Source of the DNA: Lawsonibacter sp900766145
GTDB lineage: Bacteria > Bacillota > Clostridia > Oscillospirales > Oscillospiraceae
Direction: 5' to 3' (one strand)
Assembly (NCBI RefSeq): GCF_030372275.1
Contig: NZ_JAUDDJ010000003.1
DNA: 64,000 nt
Of this stretch, positions 10,097 to 17,545 are shown piece after piece. Numbering within the stretch: position 1 is the stretch's first letter; each line of letters opens with the position of its first letter. A program made the translations under genes and the position numbers. The notes beneath the pieces were generated by a model. The model did no database searches and was not told where the DNA came from. It saw only the letters and a program-made list of their open reading frames with translations.

Positions 10097-11626
10097 ATGG
10101 CAAGAACCAAGAAAGAGATTGAGGAACAGGCTCCCGATGCGGAGCCGGAAACCACCGGGACTGAGTCTGATCCCGTCCCCCAGACTGAGCAGGAAACGCC
10201 GCCCGGCGAGGTGGCCAATGCCGGTGTGACGGACCTGGAGCTGGCGGCTGCCAAGAGCCTGGATCCCGACGCGCCCCAGACCGACCTGGAATCGGGCGAC
10301 GATCCCGATGGCCAGGCAGCTCCGCCCCAGACTGACCCGGAATGGGACCCGGATAGCCAGTCTGAGTCTGGCCAAGAAACCTTTTCATCCCAGACTGACA
10401 TGGAATCCGCCGACTCGAATGCCGGTTCCCAGACTGACCTGGAACCGGCTGAAGAACCCGGCGATGGCCAGGCATTTGATCCCACGGCCGATCTCGGTTC
10501 CCAGACTGAGCCGGAAACAGAACCGGACGACAAAGCCTCGCCCCAGTCTGAAGGGGACGCTGCGGCTGAAGGGGACGCCGAGCCGCCTGCCCCGCCCCGG
10601 CGCCGGCGCACCTCCCGGAAGAAGGCGGCAGAGGTGCAGGAGGCGCAGGACGGGGGAGAGGATGTGCCCGCGGAGGAGGAGCAATCCGAATCCGGTCAGC
10701 CCCAGAAACTCCGCATGCCGGGCAGGCGCCGTCAGCGGGTGGTATCCATCGACGCTGAGCGGACGGTGGAGACGGATACGGACCGGCTGCGCAACGACCT
10801 GCTGGACCTGGTGGAGTCCCTCAAGAGCAAGAAGATCCTCACCGGTGCGATCCAGGGCGTGGAGCGGCTGGCGGATAACCCGGAGATGTCCTATGCAGTC
10901 ATCTACCACGGCGACTTCAAGGTCATCATCCCGGTGCTGGAGGCCATCGAGGAGCCGGAGGACTACCGCGGCCAGCCCAAGGGCGACGTGCTCCACTATC
11001 TGCTCAACAAGCGGCTGGGTGCGGAGGTGGATTACATCGTTAAGGGCATCGACCAGGAACACAACGTGGTGGCGGCCAGTCGGCTGGAGGCCATGGCGCT
11101 CAAGCGCAGGGAGTACTACATCCGTACCGACCGGGACGGCAACTACCAGATCTATGAGGGCATCCGCGCCGAGGCACGGGTCATCTCCGTCATCCGGGCG
11201 GGCATCTTTGTGGACCTGTTCGGCGCGGAATGCTATATCCCCCTCCGGGAACTGTCCTACCAGCGCTGGGTGGACGCCGCGCAGCACTATCAGCCCGGCC
11301 AGCGCGTGCTGGTGCGGGTGCTGGAGGTGGACCGCAGCGACCGCAGCCGTCCCAGGGTGACCGCCTCGGTGAAGCAGGCGATGGAGAACCCCTATGAGAA
11401 GGCGCTGAAGAAGTATGTGGTGGGCAACCGTTATGTGGGCACCGTCAGCATGGTCGATCTCAACGGCGTGTTCGTGTCCCTGGACGGCGGCATCGACTGC
11501 CTGTGTACCTATCCCAAGCGCGGCCGGCCGCCCCGGGGCGCCAGGGCGACGGTGCGGATCCTGGGCATCAACCACGAGAACAACCGGATCTGGGGCGTCA
11601 TCACCCACATGTCCACCACGCGCTGA
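10097..11626 (+). CDS. S1 RNA-binding-domain protein with acidic repeat N-terminus
   Basis: This 509-residue protein has two parts. Residues 1-170 are acidic and low-complexity, with repeated QT(D/E)xE units. After a basic hinge, residues 350-505 hold two S1-type OB folds (EARVISVIRAGIFVDLFG; YVGTVSMVDLNGVFVSLDGG). S1 proteins with disordered acidic heads recur in conjugative elements of gut Clostridia; their molecular job there is not established, and RNA binding is the family expectation. The ATG at 10097 lies only five bases after the VirB4 break and no ribosome-binding site is obvious, so the true upstream region may be missing. It probably forms a unit with the next gene. Confidence 0.75.
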   Translation: MARTKKEIEEQAPDAEPETTGTESDPVPQTEQETPPGEVANAGVTDLELAAAKSLDPDAPQTDLESGDDPDGQAAPPQTDPEWDPDSQSESGQETFSSQTDMESADSNAGSQTDLEPAEEPGDGQAFDPTADLGSQTEPETEPDDKASPQSEGDAAAEGDAEPPAPPRRRRTSRKKAAEVQEAQDGGEDVPAEEEQSESGQPQKLRMPGRRRQRVVSIDAERTVETDTDRLRNDLLDLVESLKSKKILTGAIQGVERLADNPEMSYAVIYHGDFKVIIPVLEAIEEPEDYRGQPKGDVLHYLLNKRLGAEVDYIVKGIDQEHNVVAASRLEAMALKRREYYIRTDRDGNYQIYEGIRAEARVISVIRAGIFVDLFGAECYIPLRELSYQRWVDAAQHYQPGQRVLVRVLEVDRSDRSRPRVTASVKQAMENPYEKALKKYVVGNRYVGTVSMVDLNGVFVSLDGGIDCLCTYPKRGRPPRGARATVRILGINHENNRIWGVITHMSTTR

Positions 11627-11643
11627 GGGGAGGGGAGCGGACC

Positions 11644-12198
11644 ATGACGATCCAGAGACGGCTCCGGGTGACCCTCCTGACCGCCCTGTGCCTGACCATG
11701 TGCCTTTGTACCACGGCCTTCGCGGATACGGACGGCACCGAGCCGAAGATCACCCAGCAGCCCGACCAGCTAGTCCTTCAGCTGGGCACGCGCTGGGCAG
11801 GCGTGGAGTTTGAGCTGCGCACCGACGCCGGTGTCTTCCCGGCCCCCATCGTAGTAGACGAGACGGGTGTGCTGACCATGGATCTGGGCGGCAGCACCAC
11901 CTACACCCTCAGCTGCATCAACTCCACCGTCCCCATCCCTGACCCGCCCGCAGAGCAGGTCCCCGATACCCAGCAGCCGCCGGACAGCTCCGCCCAGCAG
12001 CCTTCCGGACAGGTACAGCAGCCGCAGGAGCAGGTCCCCGCCGGAGAGCCTGCCGACGTCCCCATCGCTCCTATGGTGGTGTTTTTCGTCGGCCTCGCCT
12101 GCGGGATCGGCGGCCTTGTGGCCCTCTACTTCGCCAAGCGGCGCCGCCAGCAGGCCGACTACGACGAGTGGGCGGAGGAGGATGAGGAGCAGTATTGA
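11644..12198 (+). CDS. Secreted proline/glutamine-rich protein with C-terminal membrane anchor
   Basis: A 184-residue protein starting at the ATG at 11644, just after GGGGAGGGG; the longer frame from 11503 overlaps the S1 gene and is rejected. A signal peptide (1-27, ends TTAFAD) is followed by a beta-rich domain to about 100, a Pro/Gln/Ser linker (PQEQVPAGEP), a helix at about 140-162 (MVVFFVGLACGIGGLVALYF) and a charged KRRRQQ tail. The layout is that of an outward-facing anchored protein, like the one at 1452. It is probably co-transcribed with the S1 gene. Function unknown. Confidence 0.65.
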   Translation: MTIQRRLRVTLLTALCLTMCLCTTAFADTDGTEPKITQQPDQLVLQLGTRWAGVEFELRTDAGVFPAPIVVDETGVLTMDLGGSTTYTLSCINSTVPIPDPPAEQVPDTQQPPDSSAQQPSGQVQQPQEQVPAGEPADVPIAPMVVFFVGLACGIGGLVALYFAKRRRQQADYDEWAEEDEEQY

Positions 12199-12214
12199 CC
12201 GGCAAAAACCGCCA

Positions 12215-12245
12215 CAGACTGAGATAAAATCTCCCAGACTGAGAT
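12215..12245 (+). repeat. Two CAGACTGAGAT direct repeats 20 bp apart
   Basis: The 11-mer CAGACTGAGAT occurs exactly at 12215-12225 and 12235-12245, two helical turns apart and about 45 bp upstream of a strong promoter. The spacing suggests a protein-binding site. The same core, CCCAGACTGA, recurs in the coding repeats at 10179-10510. Confidence 0.4.
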
Positions 12246-12289
12246 GGGCAAAAAAGTGGCGGAAATCGCGCCAAAACTTCGTTTTTTCA

Positions 12290-12318
12290 TTGACTATTTG
12301 CTGGAATCCTGTTATAAT
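12290..12318 (+). promoter_or_regulatory. Consensus sigma-A promoter of structured RNA
   Basis: TTGACT (12290-12295), a 17-bp spacer and TATAAT (12313-12318) give a near-perfect vegetative promoter. Transcription would start near 12325, about 320 bases before the next gene. Confidence 0.85.
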
Positions 12319-12324
12319 TTCATT

Positions 12325-12568
12325 GTAGCAAGATACTGCGCGCAGGCTCTCGATACGCCGGGGCGCCTTGGCGTCAGACCTGCCGGTGCAGGCGGGGAAT
12401 CGTGACGGAGCCGCTGTCCCGCGGCCCCACAAAGCGCAGGTCTTGTTGATAAAATATGTGGCCGGAAGGCCGCTGAAATACAGTGCAGAGTCAATGGCTG
12501 GATGCGACACCAATACTCCAGCGCCTGGCTCTGCATTGTCTTTTTTCAGCGGGCTTCCGGCCTTTTTT
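12325..12568 (+). ncRNA. Structured RNA with four-way junction and long terminator, upstream of DUF3268-type gene
   Basis: From the promoter at 12290 I can fold a compact RNA. A closing helix P1 (12329-12341 with 12434-12445, CAAGA/TCTTG plus CTGCGC/GCGCAG) encloses three hairpins: P2 (ACGCC/GGCGT, 12355-12374), P3 (CCTGC-CGGT-GCAGG, 12379-12392) and P4 (12407-12414 with 12421-12428). After an A/T-rich linker comes a long stepped hairpin: 12460-12478 pairs with 12544-12562 (19 bp, one mismatch), then 12480-12490 with 12529-12539, and the tip folds again. TTTTTT follows at 12563. A conserved RNA named after DUF3268 has been reported upstream of such genes in gut bacteria; I recall this but cannot confirm a match. 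It could be a leader that controls readthrough into the zinc-finger gene, or a stand-alone small RNA. Confidence 0.65.
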
Positions 12569-12644
12569 GTTTTTCAGCCGGCTGTGACAAAGCCGGTGCG
12601 AGTAGGAACTATGGAAGATCTCTTCCGGAAAGGTGGGATACAAG

Positions 12645-13109
12645 GTGAGCAAGAGATCAAGACGCAGCCGGACAGGGGTGCTGCCCGGCACCGGACGCCT
12701 GCGCTGCCACTGCGGCAGCCCCGCGGTGCTTCGAAGCGCGGATGGCCTTTGCAGGACGCACCGGCCGGGTGCGATGGCCTATGTCTGCTCCCGGTACCCG
12801 GCGTGCGATCCCTATGTGATGGCGCACCCGGGTACCTTGGAGCCCATGGGGAGCCTGGCCGGGCCGAAGCTGCGGCAGCTGCGCTATGCCGCGCATCGGG
12901 AGTTCAACAAACTGTATCAGTCCGGACTCATGAGCAAGCGGGACGCCTACCAGTGGCTGGCCATGACCGTACAGGCGCCCATGGCCCACGCCCATATCGG
13001 GCATCTGGGCGAGTACTACTGTCAGGTGGTCATCGACGAGAGCCGGAAACTGCTCCGGGAGCGGCTGGAGCAGCAAAACAAATTGAAAGAGGTAGCAGGA
13101 GGTGTATGA
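12645..13109 (+). CDS. DUF3268-type zinc-finger protein
   Basis: About 154 residues. I prefer the GTG at 12645, with AAGGTGG 8 bases upstream, over the GTG at 12633. Paired cysteines (RLRCHCGSPAVL and YVCSRYPACDPYV) form a small zinc-ribbon like those in topoisomerase tails. A helical C-terminal half follows (LRQLRYAAHREFNKLY; LMSKRDAYQWLA). It matches the DUF3268-type proteins found in mobile elements of Firmicutes, of unknown function, probably binding nucleic acid. It lies directly after the structured RNA and one base before the sigma-factor gene, suggesting one operon. Confidence 0.7.
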   Translation: MSKRSRRSRTGVLPGTGRLRCHCGSPAVLRSADGLCRTHRPGAMAYVCSRYPACDPYVMAHPGTLEPMGSLAGPKLRQLRYAAHREFNKLYQSGLMSKRDAYQWLAMTVQAPMAHAHIGHLGEYYCQVVIDESRKLLRERLEQQNKLKEVAGGV

Positions 13110-13110
13110 T

Positions 13111-13644
13111 ATGCTGTCGCCGCTTACGAAGGAGCAGCGGATGAAGGTAGAAGAGAACATGGGACTGGTGGGCAAGGTGATCCAGGACTGCGTCCATACC
13201 CTGGGCGCCGGGAGCATGTTCGACTACGACGACCTGTTCCAGATCGGCTGCCTGGGGCTTTGCAAGGCGGCCCAGACGGATAAACCGGGGCACACAGTGG
13301 CCTTTTCCACCTACGCCTACCGGCTCATCCGCAATGAGATCTATACCGAACTGGAGCGCGCCACCCGCCGGGGGCGGGAGGTCGCCACCGATCCTGCCGA
13401 GCTGCCCTGCACGGTGCTGGACGATGATACCCCGGAGCAGCGGGAAGCCTGCTCGGCGCTCCTGGTGCGCCTGGAGCGGGCGGAGGCCGGGGCCGCCGGC
13501 GTGACAGCCAAGGGGTTCCAGGCCATCCGGATGCTGATGGACGGGTACACCAACCGGGAGATCGGGGAGATGTTCGGCGTGCCGGCAAATCATGTAACGG
13601 CGTGGGTGTCCAGGGCCCGCAAGGCCCTCGGCGCTTCAGAGTGA
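13111..13644 (+). CDS. Sigma-70 family factor of mobile element
   Basis: A 177-residue RNA polymerase sigma factor. AGGAGG at 13097-13102 favours the ATG at 13111 over the in-frame GTG at 13102. Region 2 is clear (residues about 10-75: VGKVIQDCVHT, FDYDDLFQIGCLGLCKAA, FSTYAYRLIRNEIY), with the core-binding and promoter-melting signature. Region 4 is at about 135-172 (GYTNREIGEMFGVPANHVTAWVSRARK). Region 3 is reduced to a short acidic linker. Such small sigma factors sit in conjugative elements of Clostridia and probably switch on element genes. It overlaps the zinc-finger gene region and likely shares its transcript. Confidence 0.8.
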   Translation: MLSPLTKEQRMKVEENMGLVGKVIQDCVHTLGAGSMFDYDDLFQIGCLGLCKAAQTDKPGHTVAFSTYAYRLIRNEIYTELERATRRGREVATDPAELPCTVLDDDTPEQREACSALLVRLERAEAGAAGVTAKGFQAIRMLMDGYTNREIGEMFGVPANHVTAWVSRARKALGASE

Positions 13645-13764
13645 TGGGCAGGTGAGAACTCCCTTTTTAAGGAAAGTAGTGATTTCAAAGAAAATTGAAA
13701 ATTCCCGTCAAATTGACGGAAATCCCGACAGCTTATTAAAATTTCTCTCTGTCTGTCGGCATAG

Positions 13765-13794
13765 AAAAAGGACAGTCGATTTTCTCGGCTGCCC
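13765..13794 (-). terminator. Terminator of the ECF sigma operon (minus strand)
   Basis: On the minus strand a 10-bp stem (13785-13794 with 13770-13779, one mismatch) precedes TTTTT. The rest of the gap 13645-13810 shows no gene. Confidence 0.7.
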
Positions 13795-13810
13795 TTGTGG
13801 GGAAACAAAG

Positions 13811-14575
13811 TTATTCTTCTGCGTTTGAATCAAGTGTTCCTGCACCGTCATCGGTATATAGGTCGGCAGGGATTGAACTAACAGCAAGTTGTTCTTCTGG
13901 CGACAAGGAATTATACCATTCAAGCCATTCAAGAGTTTCTTCGGTCAAGTCAGATTTGCTAAATGACTGTCCATTAAATTCAATGGTTCCATTAGAACCT
14001 ATATCCCCAGAAATAGGGGTCAATGCCTTTAATAAATCTTCGCCTGTAACACCTAACTGAGCACCATCACTTGCAAATGGAATGTGCAACAAATATTCTC
14101 CGTCTACTTCATAAACATAAATATAGATGCCAGAACCAATATCTTGTGTATTGCCCAAAAGGGAAAGGACTTCTTCTCTTGTCATAGCTGGCTCTAATTC
14201 TCTTATCTGTTCAGATGTTACTTGTGTCGGCACGTCAATCTGCTCTTCGTTACCTGGCAATAGGTTAAGGATTTCTTCGGTTAATGGACTACTTTCTCCA
14301 GCATCGATGGTTTTTACTGCTTCTTTTATTTCTTTGTGGGAGTAGTCGCCCAAATCTTCAACAGGAATACCGAGGGAATTCAGATAATCGACTGCCGCAT
14401 TATATTGAATTGTATCAATAGCAAATGCGGTTAATGGTACCATCAAGCACAAACAAGCCGCAATAGCTCCCCACTTTACCCAGCCGGGCTTCTTTGCTTT
14501 GTGATATGCCCTTGCCTCGTTGATATGATTCTCATTGATGTCACCGAGGACTTCATACAGTTTTTCATTCGTCAT
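13811..14575 (-). CDS. Membrane-anchored anti-sigma-like protein
   Basis: A 254-residue protein with a short cytoplasmic N-terminus (MTNEKLYEVLGDINENHI), one transmembrane helix (residues about 35-54, GAIAACLCLMVPLTAFAI) and an acidic extracytoplasmic domain with no family I can name. The start overlaps the stop of the ECF sigma gene (ATGA), typical of a sigma factor with its membrane-bound inhibitor. I infer that it holds the sigma factor at the membrane until an envelope signal is sensed. The pair is AT-richer than its surroundings, suggesting later arrival. A terminator follows. Confidence 0.6.
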   Translation of the reverse strand: MTNEKLYEVLGDINENHINEARAYHKAKKPGWVKWGAIAACLCLMVPLTAFAIDTIQYNAAVDYLNSLGIPVEDLGDYSHKEIKEAVKTIDAGESSPLTEEILNLLPGNEEQIDVPTQVTSEQIRELEPAMTREEVLSLLGNTQDIGSGIYIYVYEVDGEYLLHIPFASDGAQLGVTGEDLLKALTPISGDIGSNGTIEFNGQSFSKSDLTEETLEWLEWYNSLSPEEQLAVSSIPADLYTDDGAGTLDSNAEE

Positions 14576-15132
14576 AGTTCAAAGCCCCTTTCTAAAAGGT
14601 AGTTGTGTAGTTTTAGGCGGATGCGGTTAAGGGTCATTGATACTGCTCCATCATTCATATTGTGTCGGACAGCAATTTCTGAAATGCTATCTGTGTACCA
14701 GTATCGGCTGATAAAAATGCTTCTTTTCTTTGGTGATAGACGATCCAAAAATGTATCAATGGCTTTCGTGAGTTCCTTTTGGTCAAATGCCTGCTCAACA
14801 TCATCCTTGCCAGACACCAGGTCAGAAAGTTCCTCCAGAACCACAGGCAATTCTCCGCTACCTCGTTTATCGGCGGTATTGTGTTTATACCTGTTAAACG
14901 ACAGGTTTCTTGTAATTTTTCCAAGGAATGTGGACAGAATGCTTGGCCTGTAAGGCGGCATGGCGTTCCATGCGTTTAAGTAGGTATCGTTGACACATTC
15001 TTCAGCATCTTCCTGATTGCCCAGTATATTCTTAGCAATCGAGGTACAGTAGTTCCCGTATTTGTCAGATGTGGCATGGATGGCCTGCTCGTTTCTATCC
15101 CAGTATAATTGGACGATCTGTGCATCATCCAT
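14572..15132 (-). CDS. ECF-type RNA polymerase sigma factor
   Basis: A 186-residue sigma factor. Region 2 occupies about residues 10-80 (YCTSIAKNILGNQEDAEECVNDTYLNAWNA is the family-typical stretch, abbreviated: NQEDAEECVNDTYLNAW). Region 4 is at about 125-180 (KRSIFISRYWYTDSISEIAVRHNM). No signal or membrane segment is present. It is translationally coupled to the anti-sigma-like gene downstream. ECF factors direct polymerase to stress or envelope-response promoters and usually drive their own operon; I could not fix a promoter here with confidence. AT-rich codon use sets the pair apart from neighbours. Confidence 0.85.
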   Translation of the reverse strand: MDDAQIVQLYWDRNEQAIHATSDKYGNYCTSIAKNILGNQEDAEECVNDTYLNAWNAMPPYRPSILSTFLGKITRNLSFNRYKHNTADKRGSGELPVVLEELSDLVSGKDDVEQAFDQKELTKAIDTFLDRLSPKKRSIFISRYWYTDSISEIAVRHNMNDGAVSMTLNRIRLKLHNYLLERGFEL

Positions 15133-15452
15133 CGGTTTTCACCTCGCTTCCTTATTTACCTTTTCACCTATATACACAACTTTTGAACTCGAATCTCACA
15201 CATTTTTTTGAAAAAAATTTTCTCTTTAATCATACCATATTGTTATCACTGTAGTATATAGCAATAGGACCACCATCCAGTTCTGAATGATAGTCCTGCC
15301 TGCCCAAAGGGAATGCTTGCTGTTTGGTGAAACCGACGGAGTTTGGGCCATCACTACTTATCTTGAAAAGGGACGGTGAGAAATGGGAATTGCTTTTCCG
15401 GCCGGAACCACCTATAATGGCACTTAGATTTTGTGTTTGTGAGGTTTCGGCC
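15133..15452. other. Intergenic region between sigma operon and HTH gene
   Basis: This 320-bp stretch is AT-rich near 15150-15240 and carries the upstream region of the minus-strand sigma operon. An open frame runs from 15324 into the HTH gene but has no ribosome-binding site and no family-like residues, so I do not count it as coding. No RNA gene or repeat was recognised. Confidence 0.5.
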
Positions 15453-15977
15453 ATGGGGAGAGCATCCACGAGAGAGAATAAGAACATCTATCAGACCACC
15501 CGGGAGGCCATGCACCTGACCCGGGAGGCCGCCGGCGAGCTGCTGGAGTCCATTCCGCCCGAGCGCATCGAGAAGATCGAGAACGAGCGGTCCCTGCCCC
15601 ACCCGGACGAGGTGCTGACCATGGCGGAGAAGTACAAGCAGCCGGGCCTTTGCAACTACTACTGCGCCAATCAGTGCCCCATCGGGCAGGAGTATGTGCC
15701 GGAGGTGAAGATCAAGGACCTCTCCCAGATCGTCCTGGAAATGCTGGCCTCCCTCAACTCCATGAACCGGCGCAAGGACCGGCTGATCGAGATCACCGCC
15801 GACGGCGTCATCAGCGACGATGAGCTGGAGGACTTCATCCGCATCCGGGAGGAGCTGGAGCGCATCTCCATCGCGGTAGAGACGCTGCAGCTGTGGTCGG
15901 AGCGGATGCTGGCCACCGGCGCCATTGACGCTGAACGGTATGAGGAATATGAGCGCCGGCGTGCGGAGCGGGATTGA
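15453..15977 (+). CDS. XRE-like helix-turn-helix regulator
   Basis: A 174-residue protein. I start at the ATG at 15453 (GAGG 9 bases upstream; MGRASTRENKNIYQ), which matches the usual N-terminus of this group. Residues 5-55 form a Cro/C1-like helix-turn-helix (TREAMHLTREAAGELLESI, RIEKIENE). Cysteines at CNYYCANQCPIG may bind a metal. The second half is a long amphipathic helix (LASLNSMNRRKDRLIEIT, EDFIRIREELERIS) suited to dimerisation. Function beyond DNA binding is unknown. Similar proteins are frequent in accessory regions of Oscillospiraceae. Confidence 0.7.
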   Translation: MGRASTRENKNIYQTTREAMHLTREAAGELLESIPPERIEKIENERSLPHPDEVLTMAEKYKQPGLCNYYCANQCPIGQEYVPEVKIKDLSQIVLEMLASLNSMNRRKDRLIEITADGVISDDELEDFIRIREELERISIAVETLQLWSERMLATGAIDAERYEEYERRRAERD

Positions 15978-16120
15978 ACCGGGTATTTTGCCGCGGCAGT
16001 GGAAATAGAGGGGCCTAATTTGCCAAACCGATGCTGGAAGCCGCTGGTGCGGGATGGTAGAATACGGGTAAGCAGAGAGAGCAGATGCTCCTGTGAAGTT
16101 TGCGCAGCGAGGTGACGGCG

Positions 16121-16231
16121 ATGGATCCAAAAACGAGACTCCTGGCGATCCGCCTGATGGAGAACCTCCGGAAAAATCCCGCTTACGCCCAGACACTGGG
16201 CGTCCAGGTGACCTTAAAGAGATCCGCCTGA
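16121..16231 (+). CDS. Conserved-looking 36-residue small protein
   Basis: A short ORF (MDPKTRLLAIRLMENL at the start) of 36 residues with a GAGGTGA site 7 bases before the ATG. It is predicted to be a single amphipathic helix ending in a basic tail. The RLMENL..NPAYAQTLGV pattern resembles short conserved proteins I associate with this type of accessory region, but I cannot name a family. It stands alone between the HTH gene and a terminator. Confidence 0.5.
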   Translation: MDPKTRLLAIRLMENLRKNPAYAQTLGVQVTLKRSA

Positions 16232-16265
16232 AGGGTTGGGCTCCCATCCCGATCCGGCGGCGGCT

Positions 16266-16297
16266 GAGGGCTTCACAGCTGGGTGAAGCCCTCTTTT
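16266..16297 (+). terminator. Terminator after the 36-residue ORF
   Basis: A perfect 11-bp stem (16266-16276 with 16283-16293) is followed by TTTT. Confidence 0.8.
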
Positions 16298-16341
16298 GCA
16301 GAGAGAATTGATGCCTTGGGAAGGGAAAGGAGCGAAACGAG

Positions 16342-17283
16342 ATGAACGGCTATGACCAGCAGCTGAAGGAGCTGCTCGCCCAGTGCGCCCGCAAGCGGAA
16401 ACTGGAGGCCTCGGCCGCGGAGCTGCGGCGCCAGCGGGATACCTACGCCGCCAGGGCGGAGGAGCTGAAAGAAGCCATGCGGGAGGAGCAGGCGGATGTG
16501 GACCGGCTGGAGGGCCGGAGCCTGGCCGCCTTCTTCTACAACGTGGTAGGGAAGATGGATGAAAAGCTGACGCAGGAGCGGCAGGAGGCCTACGCCGCCC
16601 GGGTGCGGTATGACGCGGCGGCCCGGGAGCTGGCCGGCTCGGAGGAGGATCTGGCCCGGTGCCATGCGGAGCTGGAGGAGTTGGACGGCTGCGAGGAGCG
16701 GTACGCCGCGCTGCTCCGGGAGAAGACCCAGGCGGTCAAGGCCGCCGGCGGCGCGGCCGCGGAACAGATCCTCCGCATGGAGGAGCGCGAGGCCTACTTA
16801 GAGAGCCAGGAGCGTGAGCTGGGGGAGGCGTCCGCCGCCGGGCAGAGCGCCCTGGCGACGGCCGATGAGATCCTGGAGAGCCTGAGCAGCGCGGAGGGCT
16901 GGGGCACCTGGGACCTGATTGGCGGCGGGCTCATCGCCGACCTGGCCAAGCACAGCAAGCTGGATGAGGCCCAGGCGGCGGTGGAGTACCTGCAGTCGCA
17001 GCTGCGCGCCTTCCGGACAGAACTGGCTGACGTGACCATCAGCGCCGATTTCCAGGTCAATATCGACGGCTTCCTCCGCTTTGCCGACTATGTGTTCGAC
17101 GGTATCTTCGCCGACTGGGCGGTGCTGGACCGGATCAACCAGGCCCAGGCCCAGGTGGAGGACACCCGGGCGCAGATCTGCGCCGTCCTGGACCGCCTGG
17201 GGCAGATGGCGGACCAGGCGGAGCGGGAGCGGGCCGGACTGCGGCAGGAGATCGAGGGCCTGGTCAGCAGCGTGCCCATGTAG
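16342..17283 (+). CDS. Coiled-coil protein of unknown function
   Basis: A 313-residue, highly charged and Ala/Glu-rich protein. Residues 1-55, 75-165 and 265-310 are long heptad-type helices (KRKLEASAAELRRQRD; LAGSEEDLARCHAELEEL). Between them is a conserved-looking patch, GWGTWDLIGGGLIADLAKH (about 190-208), with a short hydrophobic Gly-rich helix. No signal peptide or catalytic motif is visible. The preceding site is AGGGAAAGGAG. A cytoplasmic scaffold or stress-type coiled coil is possible; I do not recognise the family. It is followed by a 56-residue ORF and an ABC transporter in the same direction. Confidence 0.55.
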   Translation: MNGYDQQLKELLAQCARKRKLEASAAELRRQRDTYAARAEELKEAMREEQADVDRLEGRSLAAFFYNVVGKMDEKLTQERQEAYAARVRYDAAARELAGSEEDLARCHAELEELDGCEERYAALLREKTQAVKAAGGAAAEQILRMEEREAYLESQERELGEASAAGQSALATADEILESLSSAEGWGTWDLIGGGLIADLAKHSKLDEAQAAVEYLQSQLRAFRTELADVTISADFQVNIDGFLRFADYVFDGIFADWAVLDRINQAQAQVEDTRAQICAVLDRLGQMADQAERERAGLRQEIEGLVSSVPM

Positions 17284-17336
17284 GATAAATCGCTAAGCGG
17301 TATGGGAAACAAGAGGGAATAAGGAGAATAACGAGT

Positions 17337-17507
17337 ATGGATGATGACGCGGGTGCCCAGGCGCCCCAGTTGCTCTGGATCAACTGGACGAACCAGGTGG
17401 TGTCCTTCCATTCGGAGGAGGGGTTTGAGCCGGTGGCGTTCCCCGACCACGACGCCATGCTGGCATATGTGTTCCAGAAGACCTCCAACGGCTTTCGCAT
17501 CCAGTGA
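17337..17507 (+). CDS. 56-residue conserved-looking small protein
   Basis: An AAGGAG site at 17321 precedes an ORF of 56 residues (MDDDAGAQAPQLLWINWTNQ at the start; LAYVFQKTSNGFRIQ at the end). It is acidic, aromatic-rich and probably folds as a small alpha/beta unit. No family is recognised. It lies 39 bases upstream of the ABC transporter and may be co-transcribed with it and the coiled-coil gene. Confidence 0.5.
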   Translation: MDDDAGAQAPQLLWINWTNQVVSFHSEEGFEPVAFPDHDAMLAYVFQKTSNGFRIQ

Positions 17508-17545
17508 GAGGCCGCTGGGAGAAAATCGACTGCAAGGAGTAACCA

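Noticed and set aside
9192..10229. Treating the 345-codon VirB4 frame as an intact gene
   Set aside because: VirB4-like sequence continues upstream of the apparent ATG and ends abruptly near 10092. The last 45 codons are out-of-frame S1-gene sequence.
12368..13144. 258-codon plus-strand frame over the structured RNA and zinc-finger gene
   Set aside because: It runs through the RNA hairpins and a different frame of the zinc-finger gene. The zinc-finger frame has the ribosome-binding site and Cys motifs.
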